Notes: generated from the sequence alone by a model not told the origin. A stretch of 64,000 nt of DNA from Diplodia intermedia (GCA_021495925.1 JAKEKT010000012.1:124001-188000), one strand, 5' to 3'. Shown: positions 51,387 to 62,956, numbered from the stretch's first letter. A program made the numbers and translations.

Positions 51387-54167
51387 ATGGCGGCGCGTCC
51401 CCCAAGCGCGCTCTCCCTCTCCGCGCCGCTGCTCGAGCGCGCCAGGAGAGACTCCCCCTCGCACTCGCCAACGCGCGATCGGCGCAAAAACATGAGCACA
51501 TACGAATCCCAACCCTGGGTCGTCTCCCCCTCCACCACCCTCCAGGCCTTCACCGACGGCGTCGACCCTTCCGCAACTCCCGAAGCCCAGCAGCTGCTGT
51601 CTGGCATCACCAACGCGACGGCGTCCGAAAAGGTCCTTGGCGTCCGCGTCGCCTCCGCCACGAAGAGCGTCAAGGACTGGTGCGCAGAGCTGGAGGCCTG
51701 GACGTGGTGCGAAACCTTCGAGCCGCCCTTGCGTCGCGACCCATACATTCAGGAGAAGGACACGCAAGGCCTCGACAAGGATGCTGCCTCCACCGGCGCG
51801 GATGGCGCGGATAACGGCGATGAGTCGGCGTATTGGGGCTCGATGCCGGCGTCGACGGTCATGGCCTACGGCGTGCGTCTGGACCAGATCAAAGAAGAAT
51901 TGGAGGATTTGAACATGGACGAGCTCAAAGGTTACATCCTGGACATGTATCCCATGGAACGACCCCGACCCACGTCAGGTTACGGCAACAAGCGCGCGGA
52001 ACTCCACCTCTTGGACGATTTCTCCTACGTCGTGACCCATACCATGCTGCAGGCTCTGCCGTGTCTGTCCTATCTCAGCCAGCTGACGCGTGTGTGGTCG
52101 GTCCGGCTGTTGGTCCTGCACGAAGTGCCACATTTCCTCACCGGCTTGGACGACGTGATGAAGGCTATGCGCTCGGGATGGGATACGTTGGATCTGTCTG
52201 ATGATCCTCAAAAATCCACGAAGGAGCTTGACGGCTGGAAGGAGGTCATCGCCGACACCCGCGACAACCTGCAGAGCAAGATCACGAGCCTAGGGCGGAA
52301 GCTGGACCGGATGCTGGACGCACTCGAGGGCATGAACGACGTTCTACCCGACAACTGGATAGATGATTTCGAGGCGGTTGAGGCGGATTACAGCAAGTGG
52401 GCGGCCGATGCTCAGAAGCGAATTTTCGAGCTCGACATGTTAATGTCCAGACCGCCGGAGAAATTGACCCGCCCGACCTCTGCGCGTGGTGCGGATCAAC
52501 CGTTCGGCTTCGGCGTGCTCCACACACCGCGAAAGTTGCTTCTGACCACGGACAATGGCGAGCACAGGCTACTTTCCGACCCGGACGTCACTGGCGACAA
52601 GCTTGCAGGACCTGTACCTAAATTGAATCGCACAAGCACGTTTAGTCCCGAAAAATCGGGCCACCTCATTCCACGCGGTCATCAGCGCTCGCGATCTCGG
52701 TCTGAGCCTGAGGTCCACGTTTCGCCCTTTAAGTTCGCCCAGCGGCTAGAAACGATTGAAGGAACACCGACCAAGACGGATCGCTTCCGGACATATGACC
52801 TGGATGCCGAACAAGGTGACAGCGATGACTCCGAGGCGGTCGCTGAAAGTAGCATCCAAGAGTCTGTAGAGAGGCGCGCCTCTGTTACCTCCGTTGAGTC
52901 TACCACACGCTCGCAGGTAAAGAGCGTGGATGCCAGGCGTGGCAGTAACTCCAGCAGTAAGGAGGAGCCGCAATCGAACAACAGCAGCCCTCGCAGACGC
53001 CACTCTCACCCCGGAGGACATTTGGCCACGACTGAAGAAGAGAGTTTCGCGTCTGGTAGCAGCGATGGATACCCCCCGACGATGGACACTCCTGAGCTTC
53101 GGATCGAGGAAGAATACACATCGCCCGCAGAGTCACAGATGTCCAGCCCCGTTGGCAGTCCGGACGACTCTCCCTCGTTCCGGCCGCTCCCGGGCAAGCG
53201 CAATGCCAAGATGCCTCGACCACCACTGAACTCTGCCATGCAAAAACGGAGGACCAAGTCCCAGCAAATACCGATTGTGATTCCTAGCGATTCGGATTCA
53301 GATGAAGCCAGAGATGCTCCTGGACCCAAACCACGGAATTTCAGCGCAGCTAAGAGCAAGCAGCATCGACGTGTGTCGAGCGCAACGGCCGACTTGGAGC
53401 AGCAAATCCGCCGCATCATCACCTCGGTTCACGCGCCGATTCGTTTGACTTCTGGAGATGCCGATGGCTCGCCAGTGGACGCAAGCTCCAGGCGCACGTT
53501 CTCCGGCTCTCGTCCGGCGTCGTCATTGCGGGTCTCACGCAAGACCAGCGCACAATCAATCACGATGCAGGCAGTTCTATCCGAGGCCACCGGTCATCGC
53601 AATGCTTCCAACCGCGACTCAGGCATCAAGCTCTACCACCTTACCCAGCCTGGCCAAGCAAAGCCCATCAAGCTCTTCGTGCGCCGTGTCGGCGAGAACG
53701 GCGAAAGACTGATGGTCCGGGTTGGAGGCGGTTGGGCGGACCTGGGCGAATACCTCCGCCAGTACGCGGATCACCACAGCAGACGTGTGATTTCCGAAGG
53801 CAAGGTCGAACACCTTGGGTTCAATGACACCCCGGAGCCCCTGCGGCCGTCCAGTTCGCACAGCAACACCGGCGGCTCCAAGCGCTTCTTAGGCACGCCA
53901 CCAACCAGTGCCCCTGCACCGCGGTCGCGCCCTAGCAGCGCGATGTCTAACTACAGCTCTTTTGACCGAGAGGAGGGAGGAGCGATGGACTCTGGAGCAT
54001 CGCAGAAGTCATGGGCAGGAAATGAGGTCGGATTGGCAGGTCCGAAGACGAAGAAGCTGGACCTTTCGGGAGAGAAGTTGGAATGGATTGAGGGAATGAT
54101 GAACCAGGCGAAGTTGCTTGGAGAGAAAGAGGCGGCGAACACGAGGAAGCTTTACATGAAGCAGTGA
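51387..54167 (+). CDS. GAR (Gas2-related) domain protein, probable microtubule-binding
   Basis: Single exon, 926 aa. The N-terminal 360 residues are helical, with KEELEDLNMDELKGYILDMY and SKITSLGRKLDRMLDALEGM plus a Trp-rich opening (WCAELEAWTW). A Ser/Pro/Arg-rich disordered middle (about 380-740) follows. The GAR domain is at about 745-800: KLYHLTQPGQAKPIKLFVRR, then RLMVRVGGGWADLGEYLRQY, which matches the Gas2 fold (VRVGGGW being the hallmark). In animals GAR domains bind microtubules. The tail ends in a helix (KLEWIEGMMNQAKLLGEKEA). A role in cytoskeletal organisation or spindle/septin coupling in hyphae is inferred. The 11 codons upstream of the ATG are open but begin with TTG, so 51387 is used. 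Confidence 0.82.
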   Translation: MAARPPSALSLSAPLLERARRDSPSHSPTRDRRKNMSTYESQPWVVSPSTTLQAFTDGVDPSATPEAQQLLSGITNATASEKVLGVRVASATKSVKDWCAELEAWTWCETFEPPLRRDPYIQEKDTQGLDKDAASTGADGADNGDESAYWGSMPASTVMAYGVRLDQIKEELEDLNMDELKGYILDMYPMERPRPTSGYGNKRAELHLLDDFSYVVTHTMLQALPCLSYLSQLTRVWSVRLLVLHEVPHFLTGLDDVMKAMRSGWDTLDLSDDPQKSTKELDGWKEVIADTRDNLQSKITSLGRKLDRMLDALEGMNDVLPDNWIDDFEAVEADYSKWAADAQKRIFELDMLMSRPPEKLTRPTSARGADQPFGFGVLHTPRKLLLTTDNGEHRLLSDPDVTGDKLAGPVPKLNRTSTFSPEKSGHLIPRGHQRSRSRSEPEVHVSPFKFAQRLETIEGTPTKTDRFRTYDLDAEQGDSDDSEAVAESSIQESVERRASVTSVESTTRSQVKSVDARRGSNSSSKEEPQSNNSSPRRRHSHPGGHLATTEEESFASGSSDGYPPTMDTPELRIEEEYTSPAESQMSSPVGSPDDSPSFRPLPGKRNAKMPRPPLNSAMQKRRTKSQQIPIVIPSDSDSDEARDAPGPKPRNFSAAKSKQHRRVSSATADLEQQIRRIITSVHAPIRLTSGDADGSPVDASSRRTFSGSRPASSLRVSRKTSAQSITMQAVLSEATGHRNASNRDSGIKLYHLTQPGQAKPIKLFVRRVGENGERLMVRVGGGWADLGEYLRQYADHHSRRVISEGKVEHLGFNDTPEPLRPSSSHSNTGGSKRFLGTPPTSAPAPRSRPSSAMSNYSSFDREEGGAMDSGASQKSWAGNEVGLAGPKTKKLDLSGEKLEWIEGMMNQAKLLGEKEAANTRKLYMKQ

Positions 54168-54768
54168 AGGAAGGGGGGATGGGTTTCCTATTGTTGGACG
54201 GACGCATTCTAGCATGCGCACGGAGTTTGATTTTGATGGGGCGCGGTTCGAGCAAGAGATATCCCTTTTCGTGGTTGGCTTTCGAGCGGAATTGGTACAT
54301 TTGAGTATACCCCTGGGAATATTTTGGCATAGATTGGCGCAGGCATTTGCGGGTATGCTGGCACTGGCTTGAGGGCATTGCGTGAGCGTTACGGGCACTG
54401 GGCTTCTGGACGAGGATATGACTTGGTATCACGGCTGGCTCTGGATCTGGTACACGTCTTGGCTTTGTAGGTGCATTTCGGTGCATGGCTCGACGCATTT
54501 GGAGCATTTTCAACATTGCATCTACTACTACCCATCTCCTGCTGGAATGTGAAGGGAGCGAGACTCCTAGGCCTCATGCCTCAGGCATCGCACAACGCGC
54601 ACGGACATGCACGCAAGCTTGGCGGCCCCGGCATAACGTCAAGCACCCAGGTCGCGCATCGTTCAACGCGCCCCTCCCGCACCTCGCACTAAACACACGT
54701 TTCGCGTTGTCATGGACTGGCCTTGACCGACACAACCTCTCCACACACACAACCCATCCGTCGCGAAT
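54168..54768. other. Intergenic: GAR gene 3' UTR and lsm1 promoter
   Basis: 601 bases. Nothing protein-like. Confidence 0.35.
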
Positions 54769-55703
54769 ATGGAAAACCTCACTTTGAACGACCCTCCGCC
54801 GCCGCCCCAGGGCGGGCCTGGTCCCGACGCTGGCCAACCGATGCCGCCGCCAGTCGTGCCCCAGCTTCCGCCGCAGATGTTCACCACCGCCGCCCAGCTC
54901 CTCGACCTGACCGACAGTCAGTAGCCTTCTGCGTCTCCCTTCCTACATAGATGCCCACTTCCTAGCCCACGCCGGCCTCGCGCGAAAAATAAAAAAAAAT
55001 AAAAGGACAACGGAAAGGCTGACACGCGTGCGTCGCTTCGCGCGGTGGTGTTTGCAGAGAAGCTCATGGTCGCCCTGCGTGACGGACGGAAACTCATTGG
55101 CGTGCTGCGAAGCTGGGACCAATTCGGTATGGGACAACGAATCCTCACTTCATGCCTCGCTCTCCGCAAGGGAGAGAGGGGAGGTGGCCAGGACTGCGGG
55201 TGGAGGAGTCACAGTCGACTGTGGAATGTGCAACCGCCGCTGACGCATTTTTTTTCCTTATCACTCGGGCAGCAAACCTCGTCCTCCAAGATACCATCGA
55301 ACGCATCTTCTGCCAGAACCTGTACGCCGACATCCCCCGCGGCGTCTTCCTTGTGCGCGGCGAGAACGTGCTGCTCCTAGGTGAAATTGTGCGACTCACC
55401 CCATCCCTCTTCCCTGCTCGCTTTTCACCCTGACCACACCACCTATTTCCAATCGCTTGCTTTCGTTGGGACTGGGCTTTTGCTAACCTTGTTTGTCCCC
55501 GCTGTTGGGGGCATTCTTGTTATAAACAGGATCTCGATAAAGACGACTACATCCCCGAACCTTTCCAACCAGCACCGGCGGCAGAGGTCTTCGCAATGCA
55601 GAAGCAGGAGATTGAAGAGCGTAAGAAGAAGGATAAGCTCAGGCGCAAGCACCTGAAGGGCCATGGCTTCGAGGGTGAGCATACCGGGGAGGCGGTGCTA
55701 TGA
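54769..55703 (+). CDS. lsm1: Lsm1, U6-like Sm protein of the mRNA decay complex
   Basis: Four exons, 54769-54916, 55058-55126, 55273-55388 and 55530-55703, 168 aa. A Pro-rich N-terminus precedes the Sm fold: Sm1 is KKLMVALRDGRKLIGVLRSW and DQFG; Sm2 is the IPRGVFLVRGENVLLLGEID region, interrupted by intron 3 after GEI. LVLQDTIERIF and DLDKDDYIPEP match fungal Lsm1. The Lys/Glu-rich tail EIEERKKKDKLRRKHLKG is typical of Lsm1 and absent from other Lsm paralogs. Lsm1 heads the cytoplasmic Lsm1-7 ring that, with Pat1, binds oligoadenylated mRNA 3' ends and promotes decapping. Length matches yeast (172 aa). Confidence 0.95.
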
Positions 55704-56483
55704 TAGGAAAGCGATTGATGGAAGGATATAAGAGGAGCCTTGCGAGGAAACTTTATCGCAAACTCCGAGGAATGGCTGGAGAATGACTTTCCAGGCTTGG
55801 GACCACACTTTTTTACGAAAGGTCCGGATACAAGGTGTGAGTGGGCAGAATATTGTGAAATGCCGCTCATGCTGTCGAGCTAGGCGGCATAGCTGCTGGC
55901 TCAAGAGCTCAAGGAGTAGAGCTGCGTTATCAATGCAAAGAGGCTCAAACAATGAAGACATTATATGCATATCATGACAAGCGGTCACTTCACTTTCTAT
56001 GCTAGGGATTAACTACAAACATCCATGTCTCTAGATGTCCCTCGCTGGCACATCCGTCGTGAGTCTATTACAACGTCATGCCCTGACGTATCACGAGCTT
56101 GGCTCGGTCTTGCCATCATACCATGCAGCCCTTCAACGTTATAGTTGAGGCGTTGATCCGGCCCACACGTAGAACTAACCAGCTCATGTGTCTCTAGCTG
56201 GTGCTTCTCAATTTCCGTGACTCTCTGACGCTCACGTTCGCCTTGACCACAGCCTAGGCGGTATCTCCTCACAGACTCCTCCATCCAAATCGGCAGCTGC
56301 AACACTGAAGACTGGGCTTGGAACCTGACCATACCATCTTCTCCAGTACCTTTCCTGTTCTTTCCTCCCCAAAGCGCCAAAATGCTTTCGCGCGCGCAGG
56401 TCTGGCTTCCAGCCCACCACAGCCGTATTGCCATTGTTTCTCCCACCCTCCCACCCACCCACATCACCAAGCGCTTTCTTCTC
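55704..56483. other. Convergent intergenic region, lsm1 / HIT finger gene
   Basis: 780 bases between convergent stops. Minus-strand frames at 56009-56536 are random. Nothing else. Confidence 0.35.
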
Positions 56484-57364
56484 TCAATCACCACCGTCCA
56501 CGTCCATCCGTCCACCATGCTCCCCCGCCTCCGCAACCGCCGCCGTCACCAACGCCACGAACTCCCTCATCGCCTCCGCTCCCTCATCCCCGCCGCCGCC
56601 GCCGCCCGCCCGCTCCTGCTGCTGCGCCCGCACCAGCCGCTCCACGGCAAACCTATCCGCCGCCTCCTGCCTCCACGGCCCGCGCGCCTTTTGCCCATCC
56701 AGCCCGACCCATCCTCCCCATCCTTCTCCCTCCGGCGGTGCAGCGGCCCCACCTCGCCCGCCACCTCGCCCTCGACCTCTGTTCCCTCCTCCTCGTCCAC
56801 CACCACCGCGCCCGCCTCGACTCCCGCGGAAGTTGCTGTTGTTGGCGTTGAAGCTCCGCTGTCGTTGCTGAGCGGCGCGGCGTTGGCGGTCGGCCCAGTC
56901 GTCCGGGTCGGGCTCGACGGTGGAGGCGTAGATGGAGCGGAGGGTGGGGCGGAGGGAGGGGTGTTTGCGGAGGAGGTGGTGGAGGGCGGGGGAGGCGAGG
57001 AGGGCGGTGAGGGCGGTGTCTTCGTCGGCGGCGGGTGCGGTGGCGGGTGCGGCGGCCGTTGTGGGCGGTGCTGCTGGTGCGGTGGATGTGGTTTGAGGTT
57101 CTTCTGTGGCTACGGCGGTGGCGGTGTTGGTGGCGGTGGCGGTGGAGGAGGGATCGTCGTTTGAGTCGTGGGCGGGTTTGTGGGATTTGAAGCAGGCGAG
57201 CGAGCAGCTGGTTGGGCGGAAGTGGTAAGTAGCCAACAAACGGAGGTTGGTGCGGCGGGCGGAGAAGAAACGGTGTTGCGGGCGCGTACATACTACTTGA
57301 CGGTGCAATTAGGGCATTTGTACTTGGACGGCTGCGCGCGGCAGACGTCGCAGGTGGAAGACAT
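56484..57364 (-). CDS. HIT-type zinc-finger protein
   Basis: Two exons, 57364-57294 and 57207-56484, 264 aa. The join (AAG TA plus C) gives the classic HIT finger: CDVCRAQPSKYKCPNCTVKY followed by CSLACFKSHKP, eight Cys/His ligands in a cross-brace (residues about 5-38). After Ser/Thr/Ala-rich linkers comes LTALLASPALHHLLRKHPSL and then TVEPDPDDWADRQRR, reminiscent of ZNHIT3/Hit1 helices. The C-terminal half has an Arg/Gly-rich (RGG) region and ends with a helix EAMREFVALVTAAVAEAG. Fungal HIT proteins act in box C/D snoRNP assembly (Hit1) or chromatin remodelling (Vps71). Hit1/ZNHIT3 seems nearer, but the RGG insertion is unusual. Confidence 0.83.
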
Positions 57365-57799
57365 GGTAGGCGATCGGTTTGGGAGGACTGTGGTGGACGG
57401 GAGGGATTACTTTTTTCTGGCCGCTGACGTCGCGCCCGGAGTTAAGGCTGGTCGGTGGCTCTTCGGCCCAACGCGTTGGAATTTGGAACGGGACGCGTTT
57501 TTGGGGGCGGCCACTAATTCTCTCGACTCGCCTTCCAGCTGACCGCTATCGTCAGATATTCCAAGCCTTCATCGAGCCGGAGATTTCCAATAATACACAG
57601 CCAATGGCGACCTGCGGAAGCGCGACTTTAGGACCAGGATGGCATTCCTTCCGGCCAACTTCTTGCCAGAGCGTCTGGTTGGGGGCCAATTCGCGACGAT
57701 CGACTTGGGGCGGACTCCTTTGCAACGTACATATACGCAATCTTCAGCTAAAATGTGTGACCCTTTCGACATTTTGAGTCACTTGTCTCTGGAATCCAG
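57365..57799. promoter_or_regulatory. Divergent promoter, HIT finger gene / DUF6536 gene
   Basis: 435 bases between the two start codons; no TATA box. Contains no protein-like frame. Confidence 0.35.
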
Positions 57800-60208
57800 A
57801 TGGACGACACATCGAGGTATGGCCTTTCAACCTGAGTGAACCCCACAAGCTGACCGTGTCGTAGAATCCCCTTGGGAAGATTGACGCCTGCGTACTCTCG
57901 CTTGTCGAGCATCGCTAGTACCGATGGCAAAGATCCCTCTGACACCGGCCGATGGAGTAGGAATCCATCGAGGGATGATTCACGCTCAGTTCTTTTGCAG
58001 CCACGTGATGACGATGGAGCTCTGGACGACGACAATCCCCGGCATGATGGGTCGTCCCGTTGGCCAAAGGCTTGGCGCTTCGGAGCAATGCTCGCTTCCA
58101 TTACCGCTGCATCGGTCCTCGTCTTGAATTTTGTTGTGGCCATCTGGGCGTACTTCAAGGCCGGCAAGCAAAGCAACGGTCACGTCTACGAAGGCTCCTG
58201 TGATGATGTTGACAAGGCCAGCATCGGCATCCATCTTCTCATCAACGTCCTCAGCACACTGCTCCTGGGCGGCAGCCAGTACGTCATGCAGTGCTTGTGC
58301 GCACCAACTCGCGGGGAGATCGATCGGGCCCATCGTCGAGGCGCATGGCTTGATATCGGTCAACCGAGCATGCGGAACCTCAGATACATTCGGCGGTGGA
58401 AGTTGCTCATGTGGACAGCACTCGTTCTATCTTCATTGCCGCTTCATTTGTTGTGAGTATCCGTCGTTGTTCCACCAACGCCAAGCTCATTCTGCCAAAG
58501 CTACAATTCCGTCTTCTATTCTTCCCTGGCGCACAATGACTACGACTTCTATTTTGCCTCTGAAAAGTACCTGCAGGGCGCTGCATACAACACTTCGGCA
58601 TTTCCGTCCCCCGGTACTGATAAGTATCGGAACTACAAGTGTTATGGCCACGACGTCATTGACGGAAGTTGCATCTCCTGGGGTGAGGGCACCTGGAACA
58701 CCGACCCAAACAGCTTGCAGAAAGAAGCACCTCAATGGGAGCGTCTGGAGAACAAAGAGTGCATCCAAGCTTATGCGGAAGAGTTCCTCGCCACTCGCCG
58801 TAACCTCATTCTCGTCGTTGACGAGCTCGACAATACCACTTCCTCGCTGTATACATTGGACTCGTACCAGCTCGTGCACGATGATTACGACGCAATCAAT
58901 CCCGAGCCTTACTATTGGATTTGCTCTCATCAGTATGGGGATTTGGAAATGAAAAGGGCATCTTCTCCCTGCAGCAACATGGTGGGCGGCCTTGAGGCTA
59001 GTGCGTCGGACTGGACCGTATATGGCCACCGCATACGTTATTGCCAGAGCGAGACGGTGGACCCCAAGTGCAGGCTGAATTTCAACCTTCCAGTTCTGTG
59101 CATCGTCATCGCTTTCAATGCCGTCAAGCTTGTTTGCATGGCATACGCCGCCTCCAGAATGCATGACAAGCCTCTCATTACGCTGGGAGATGCCATTTCG
59201 TCTTTCATCCGGTCACCCGACGCCACGACAAGGAGCATGTGTTTGGCTACACGGAACCACTTCCAACGTAGTCGGAAGCGTCAGGATTGGTCTCAGGCTA
59301 TCGAGACACCCATGGCGTACCGGCCGCAAAGAATACGCTGGTGGAAGACGGCCAGCATCCAGCACTGGCTTATTACTGTTTCTCTGTGAGTTCCGCCCTT
59401 AACCTACAAAACCTCTCTAACACGCATCAGCTTCATACTCGCGCTCGCCACTGTTCTTGGCTTACTCGGCTACTCGGTGCCTCAGTTGAAAGCAAGCTAT
59501 GGACAGAGTGGTATCACCTCGCTCTGGAACCTTGGTCTTGGCCAAACCCGGTCGGAGACAATGATCACGGGGTGGGCGATTCCAACGAGCGGAGATGGCG
59601 CGTTGATATCCGCAATTCTGGTGTCCAACTCACCTCAGCTCATCCTCTCGGTGATCTACGTCTTCTTCAACGGTCTCTGCACACGCATGCTCCTGGCCCG
59701 GGAATGGTCTAGCTTTGCGCGGCACCGGAAGGCGTTGCGCGTCTCGAGCCCGCGCGGCGAGCAGAGGAGCACGTACTTCCTGCAGCTGCCCTACCGCTAC
59801 GGCGCGCCGCTGATGCTCTACTCGGTGGCCCTCCACTGGTTTGTGTCGCAGAGCATATTCCTTGCCAAGGTCGATACGTGGAGCAGCGCCGGAGTTCACG
59901 TTGAGTCGGAGAGTGTTACGACGTGTGGGTTCTCGCCGCTGGGTATGATTCTGACGTCGATTGTTGGAGCCTGCCTTCTTTTAACCGGGGTTGGCATTGG
60001 GTTTCGGCAGCTGGACTCGGACATGCCATTTGCCGGCGGCTGCAGTGCGGCCATCTCCGCGGCTTGTCACCCCCCAGAGGAAATTTCCGAGAAGCTGCCG
60101 CTGCAATGGGGGGCATTGCCGACAGACGAAACTTCTGGGGCGGTCGGGCACTGTTCCTTCTCCAGTGGCGACGTGGAAAAGCCGGTGCTGGGGAACGCAT
60201 ATGCTTAA
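57800..60208 (+). CDS. DUF6536 multi-spanning membrane protein
   Basis: Four exons, 57800-57816, 57865-58452, 58501-59385 and 59431-60208, 755 aa. The first exon is only 17 nt (MDDTS plus two bases). Residues 65-145 include helix 1 (FGAMLASITAASVLVLNFVV) and the DUF6536 core (CDDVDKASIGIHLLINVLST, then LLGGSQYVMQCLCAPTRGEI). A long soluble segment (about 225-400) with several Cys and NNTS-type sites is probably extracellular. Further helices: LPVLCIVIAFNAVKLVCMAY, LFILALATVLGLLGYSVPQL, QLILSVIYVFFNGLCTRMLL, a Tyr-rich YFLQLPYRYGAPLMLYSVAL, and MILTSIVGACLLLTGVGIGF. Function unknown in the family; expanded in Pezizomycotina. Cell-surface sensing or transport is speculation. Confidence 0.86.
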
Positions 60209-61380
60209 AAAAGAAAACCGAAGCGGAGGTGGCCAAAGACCAGAAAACACACAAGGCTTACAGTGCTGAGTTCGCAAAAGATCGGTGTTTCTATTTCGAG
60301 GGGGCATCGTGCAGTGTGGCAGGGCGGTGGGCTTGATTTGCGCCTTGCTCCAGTGGGGAAGGATTTAATAAGTCCAAGGCTAAGGTCTCAGCGGTTAGGG
60401 AAGGTAAACAAGGCAGAGCTCGACGGTTAGGGTTGTCTGTATGGGAGATTAGTGCTAATTTCGGGCTAGATTTCGGCTGCAGTTGTTGCTACGCCTGGCG
60501 ACCCCTGTCAACGGCTGGCCCATGTGCCGGGAATGCCGCCTCGCATCTTGGAAAATCGCTGATCATCCCGTTATACGCACAAGCCATCTTATGCCTATCA
60601 CCAAACATAGCGGACCTAGTATGGCAGGAACAAGCCGAGTTTTCAACGGCCAGCCGGAGTGATCGTCAGGAGGCGTGGCAAGCGGAAGCCTGGCATCCAT
60701 CTGGCATGCAACGCCGGCCCATGACATCACATGACGGCCGGCTCCCTCCAACCACCGTGCTCAACGTCATTCGCATACATCCAAGCAGGAAAACACGGCA
60801 GAGCCTGAGAGCGCAATGGGAAATAATCTCCATTTTCCCCTCCCCTGTTCAGCTGGCGATCTGCGCTGCACCACACATGTTCTGCCGCCCGTTCTCCCGT
60901 GAGTCTCACGATGTAAAAGCGGCCCAGCTCATCCCTCCGACGAATCCCCTCGCCTATCTCGCTCACCGGTGGGGGCTATCCACGTCGTGGATCTTACAGT
61001 GGCCCTGTCTTTACAGCCGTCCTACTCCACCAAACCAACTAAATGGCTTAAAACATCGTGTTAAGAGGCGTTGCTACATGGGTTCAACACCATCATCTCC
61101 GCCGCCACGTCCAGCCACGCTGGACCGACTAGTCCGAGAGCGTTCTGTCGTCCCGCCACCAGACGAGAGTAAGGGGAACGCGCGTAGTAGCAAGGGTGGA
61201 GAGTGTGATACCGAATGACGGATGATGGGAAAGGAGGGTGACGAGCCGTGACACGCTCTCTGAGTTGACGAGTATAAGAAGGCGCTCACGCAATGGCAAT
61301 CCAGTACTGCATCCAGCACAACCAGTATAATCATCACAATCCACTCTTTCACCACAACAATAATCAACAAACCCTTCACA
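60209..61380. other. Upstream region of the hydrophobin gene
   Basis: 1.17 kb. A 261-codon plus frame (60433-61218) is open but random in composition. TATAA at 61273-61277 and a CA-rich leader belong to the hydrophobin promoter. Confidence 0.4.
61273..61277 (+). promoter_or_regulatory. Candidate TATA box of hydrophobin gene
   Basis: TATAA 104 bases upstream of the hydrophobin start, followed by a CA/AAT-rich leader. This is the typical promoter style of highly expressed fungal surface genes. Confidence 0.5.
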
Positions 61381-61844
61381 ATGAAGTTCTTCGCCGCCAT
61401 CGCCACCTTCGTCGCCGTTGCTCTCGCAGCACCCACGCAGCTCGAGGAGCGCCAGAGCACCCTCTGCTCTTCTGGCACGCCCCTCTGCTGCCAGCTTGAT
61501 GTGATCGGTGTCGCCGACGCCACCTGCACGCAGCGTACGTTCCGTCCCTCCCCGTCACTGCCCAATCCCTCTTCCCGAGACATTGAAGCATGACCTTTCC
61601 GTCCCGGAACAATCTTACTGACTCAAACATACACACACCAGCCTCCGCAACTCTTACCACGGCTCAAGAGTTCCAGGACTACTGCTCTGAGAGTGGCAGG
61701 ACCGCCGAGTGCTGCACTCTGTCTCTGGTATGTGCCACCTCCCCTTTTGCCGGAAGAACCCGCAACGTTACGGAGACTTTACTAACAAGCGAATGTGCAC
61801 AGGGTATTGCTGGTCTTGTTTGCTCCGCGCCTGTCACCGCATAA
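61381..61844 (+). CDS. Class II hydrophobin
   Basis: Three exons, 61381-61534, 61642-61727 and 61803-61844, 93 aa. Signal peptide MKFFAAIATFVAVALA (residues 1-16), then a short pro-like segment TQLEERQ. Eight cysteines in order: LCSSGTPLCCQ, ATCTQ, DYCSE, ECCTL, LVCSAP. Spacings are C-x6-CC-x11-C-x16-C-x8-CC-x10-C, equal to class II consensus (11, 16, 8, 10) except that the first gap is six instead of about nine. Splicing is required to obtain the x16 and x10 gaps, which confirms the exon limits. The protein should be secreted and self-assemble at air-water interfaces on spores or hyphae. Class II members form detergent-soluble films. Confidence 0.93.
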
Positions 61845-62668
61845 GCAGTGCAATAGCGATTTGTCCGCGCCGAGGAAGTGTAATTGGGGCACGGAGACTG
61901 GTGTAGCACCACCGCCTCCTAATCTTTTTGTTTCACCATGCGCACGGAGCTATCCGAGAAGGGGTTGAAGAAATAGTTCATGAGACGGCTCATTCGCCAG
62001 GTCTCACCGTTTATAATGTATTGGTAATGCCAAAGCTACTAGATGAGCGGCTGCTTCCTGCGTCTTATTGGGTTAGTGAAAGATGATTCGCCGCCAATGA
62101 CTTGCATTGGATGTGAGATGCTTACTTTCATCACATGCAGTAGTGAGTTTTTTTTCCCCGGCTGCCGTGCGGGGTATGAGGCACATCTGCTGTCGGTGCG
62201 TGTAAGCGTATGAAAACTGCCAGGGACGGACCTTTGCACTACGCCGTCGGCGTGTCCGCGTGGTCCATTCTCCCGATCTGCATGATATGCCGCTATCTCT
62301 CTGCTGAGCAGATATGCAGGTTTGTCTTCAGGTGCTGCCTCACAGATCGACAGGTCACATCAGTCTCTCGCTTCGACCACCAAAAGTTCACTCGTGTCGT
62401 ACAGTACGGTGTCATCTCCTCCCTCAGCTATTTGTACCTTTTTGTTAGAGTATGAAGCGCTTCGTTCCACTCCGATCCTCATTCACCAGTCACCCCAGAC
62501 AAAACGAGCTTCTGGTAGATCTGAGCATCAATCATAAATGGCGCATGGCCTTTCCAGATCCCACGATAGTTGATTCAATCTCATACTCCTCGTATGTACA
62601 TACAAGTCCACTTCAAATCGCCGCATGTAAACCGCTAAAAACACAAGATAAGGAAGAAGATATCCCGC

Positions 62669-62742
62669 ATCCATACATCCATACATCCATACATCCATCC
62701 ATCCATACATCCATCCATCCATCCATCCATCATCCATCATCC
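62669..62742. repeat. CATC/CATA tetranucleotide repeat
   Basis: About 18 imperfect copies of ATCC/ATAC, forming the longest simple repeat in the window. Confidence 0.85.
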
Positions 62743-62956
62743 CTCCTTCCCACACCACATACACCTGACCCTCTTCCACAGCTGAAACAACCAAGTCATC
62801 CCCAACAACCACGCCGGCGAGCCAGCCGTCGCCCTCCCTCCTTCCACCCAACCCGCCTCCCACAAGCCCATCCACCGGCACGACCCGAGCCACCAAACCC
62901 TGCGCAAAAATACCCGGCCGTCATCGCGGCCGCACCATCATGCGCGCATGACGACG

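Noticed and set aside
60433..61218. 261-codon plus-strand open frame upstream of the hydrophobin
   Set aside because: No conserved blocks, random composition, and it ends just before the hydrophobin promoter.
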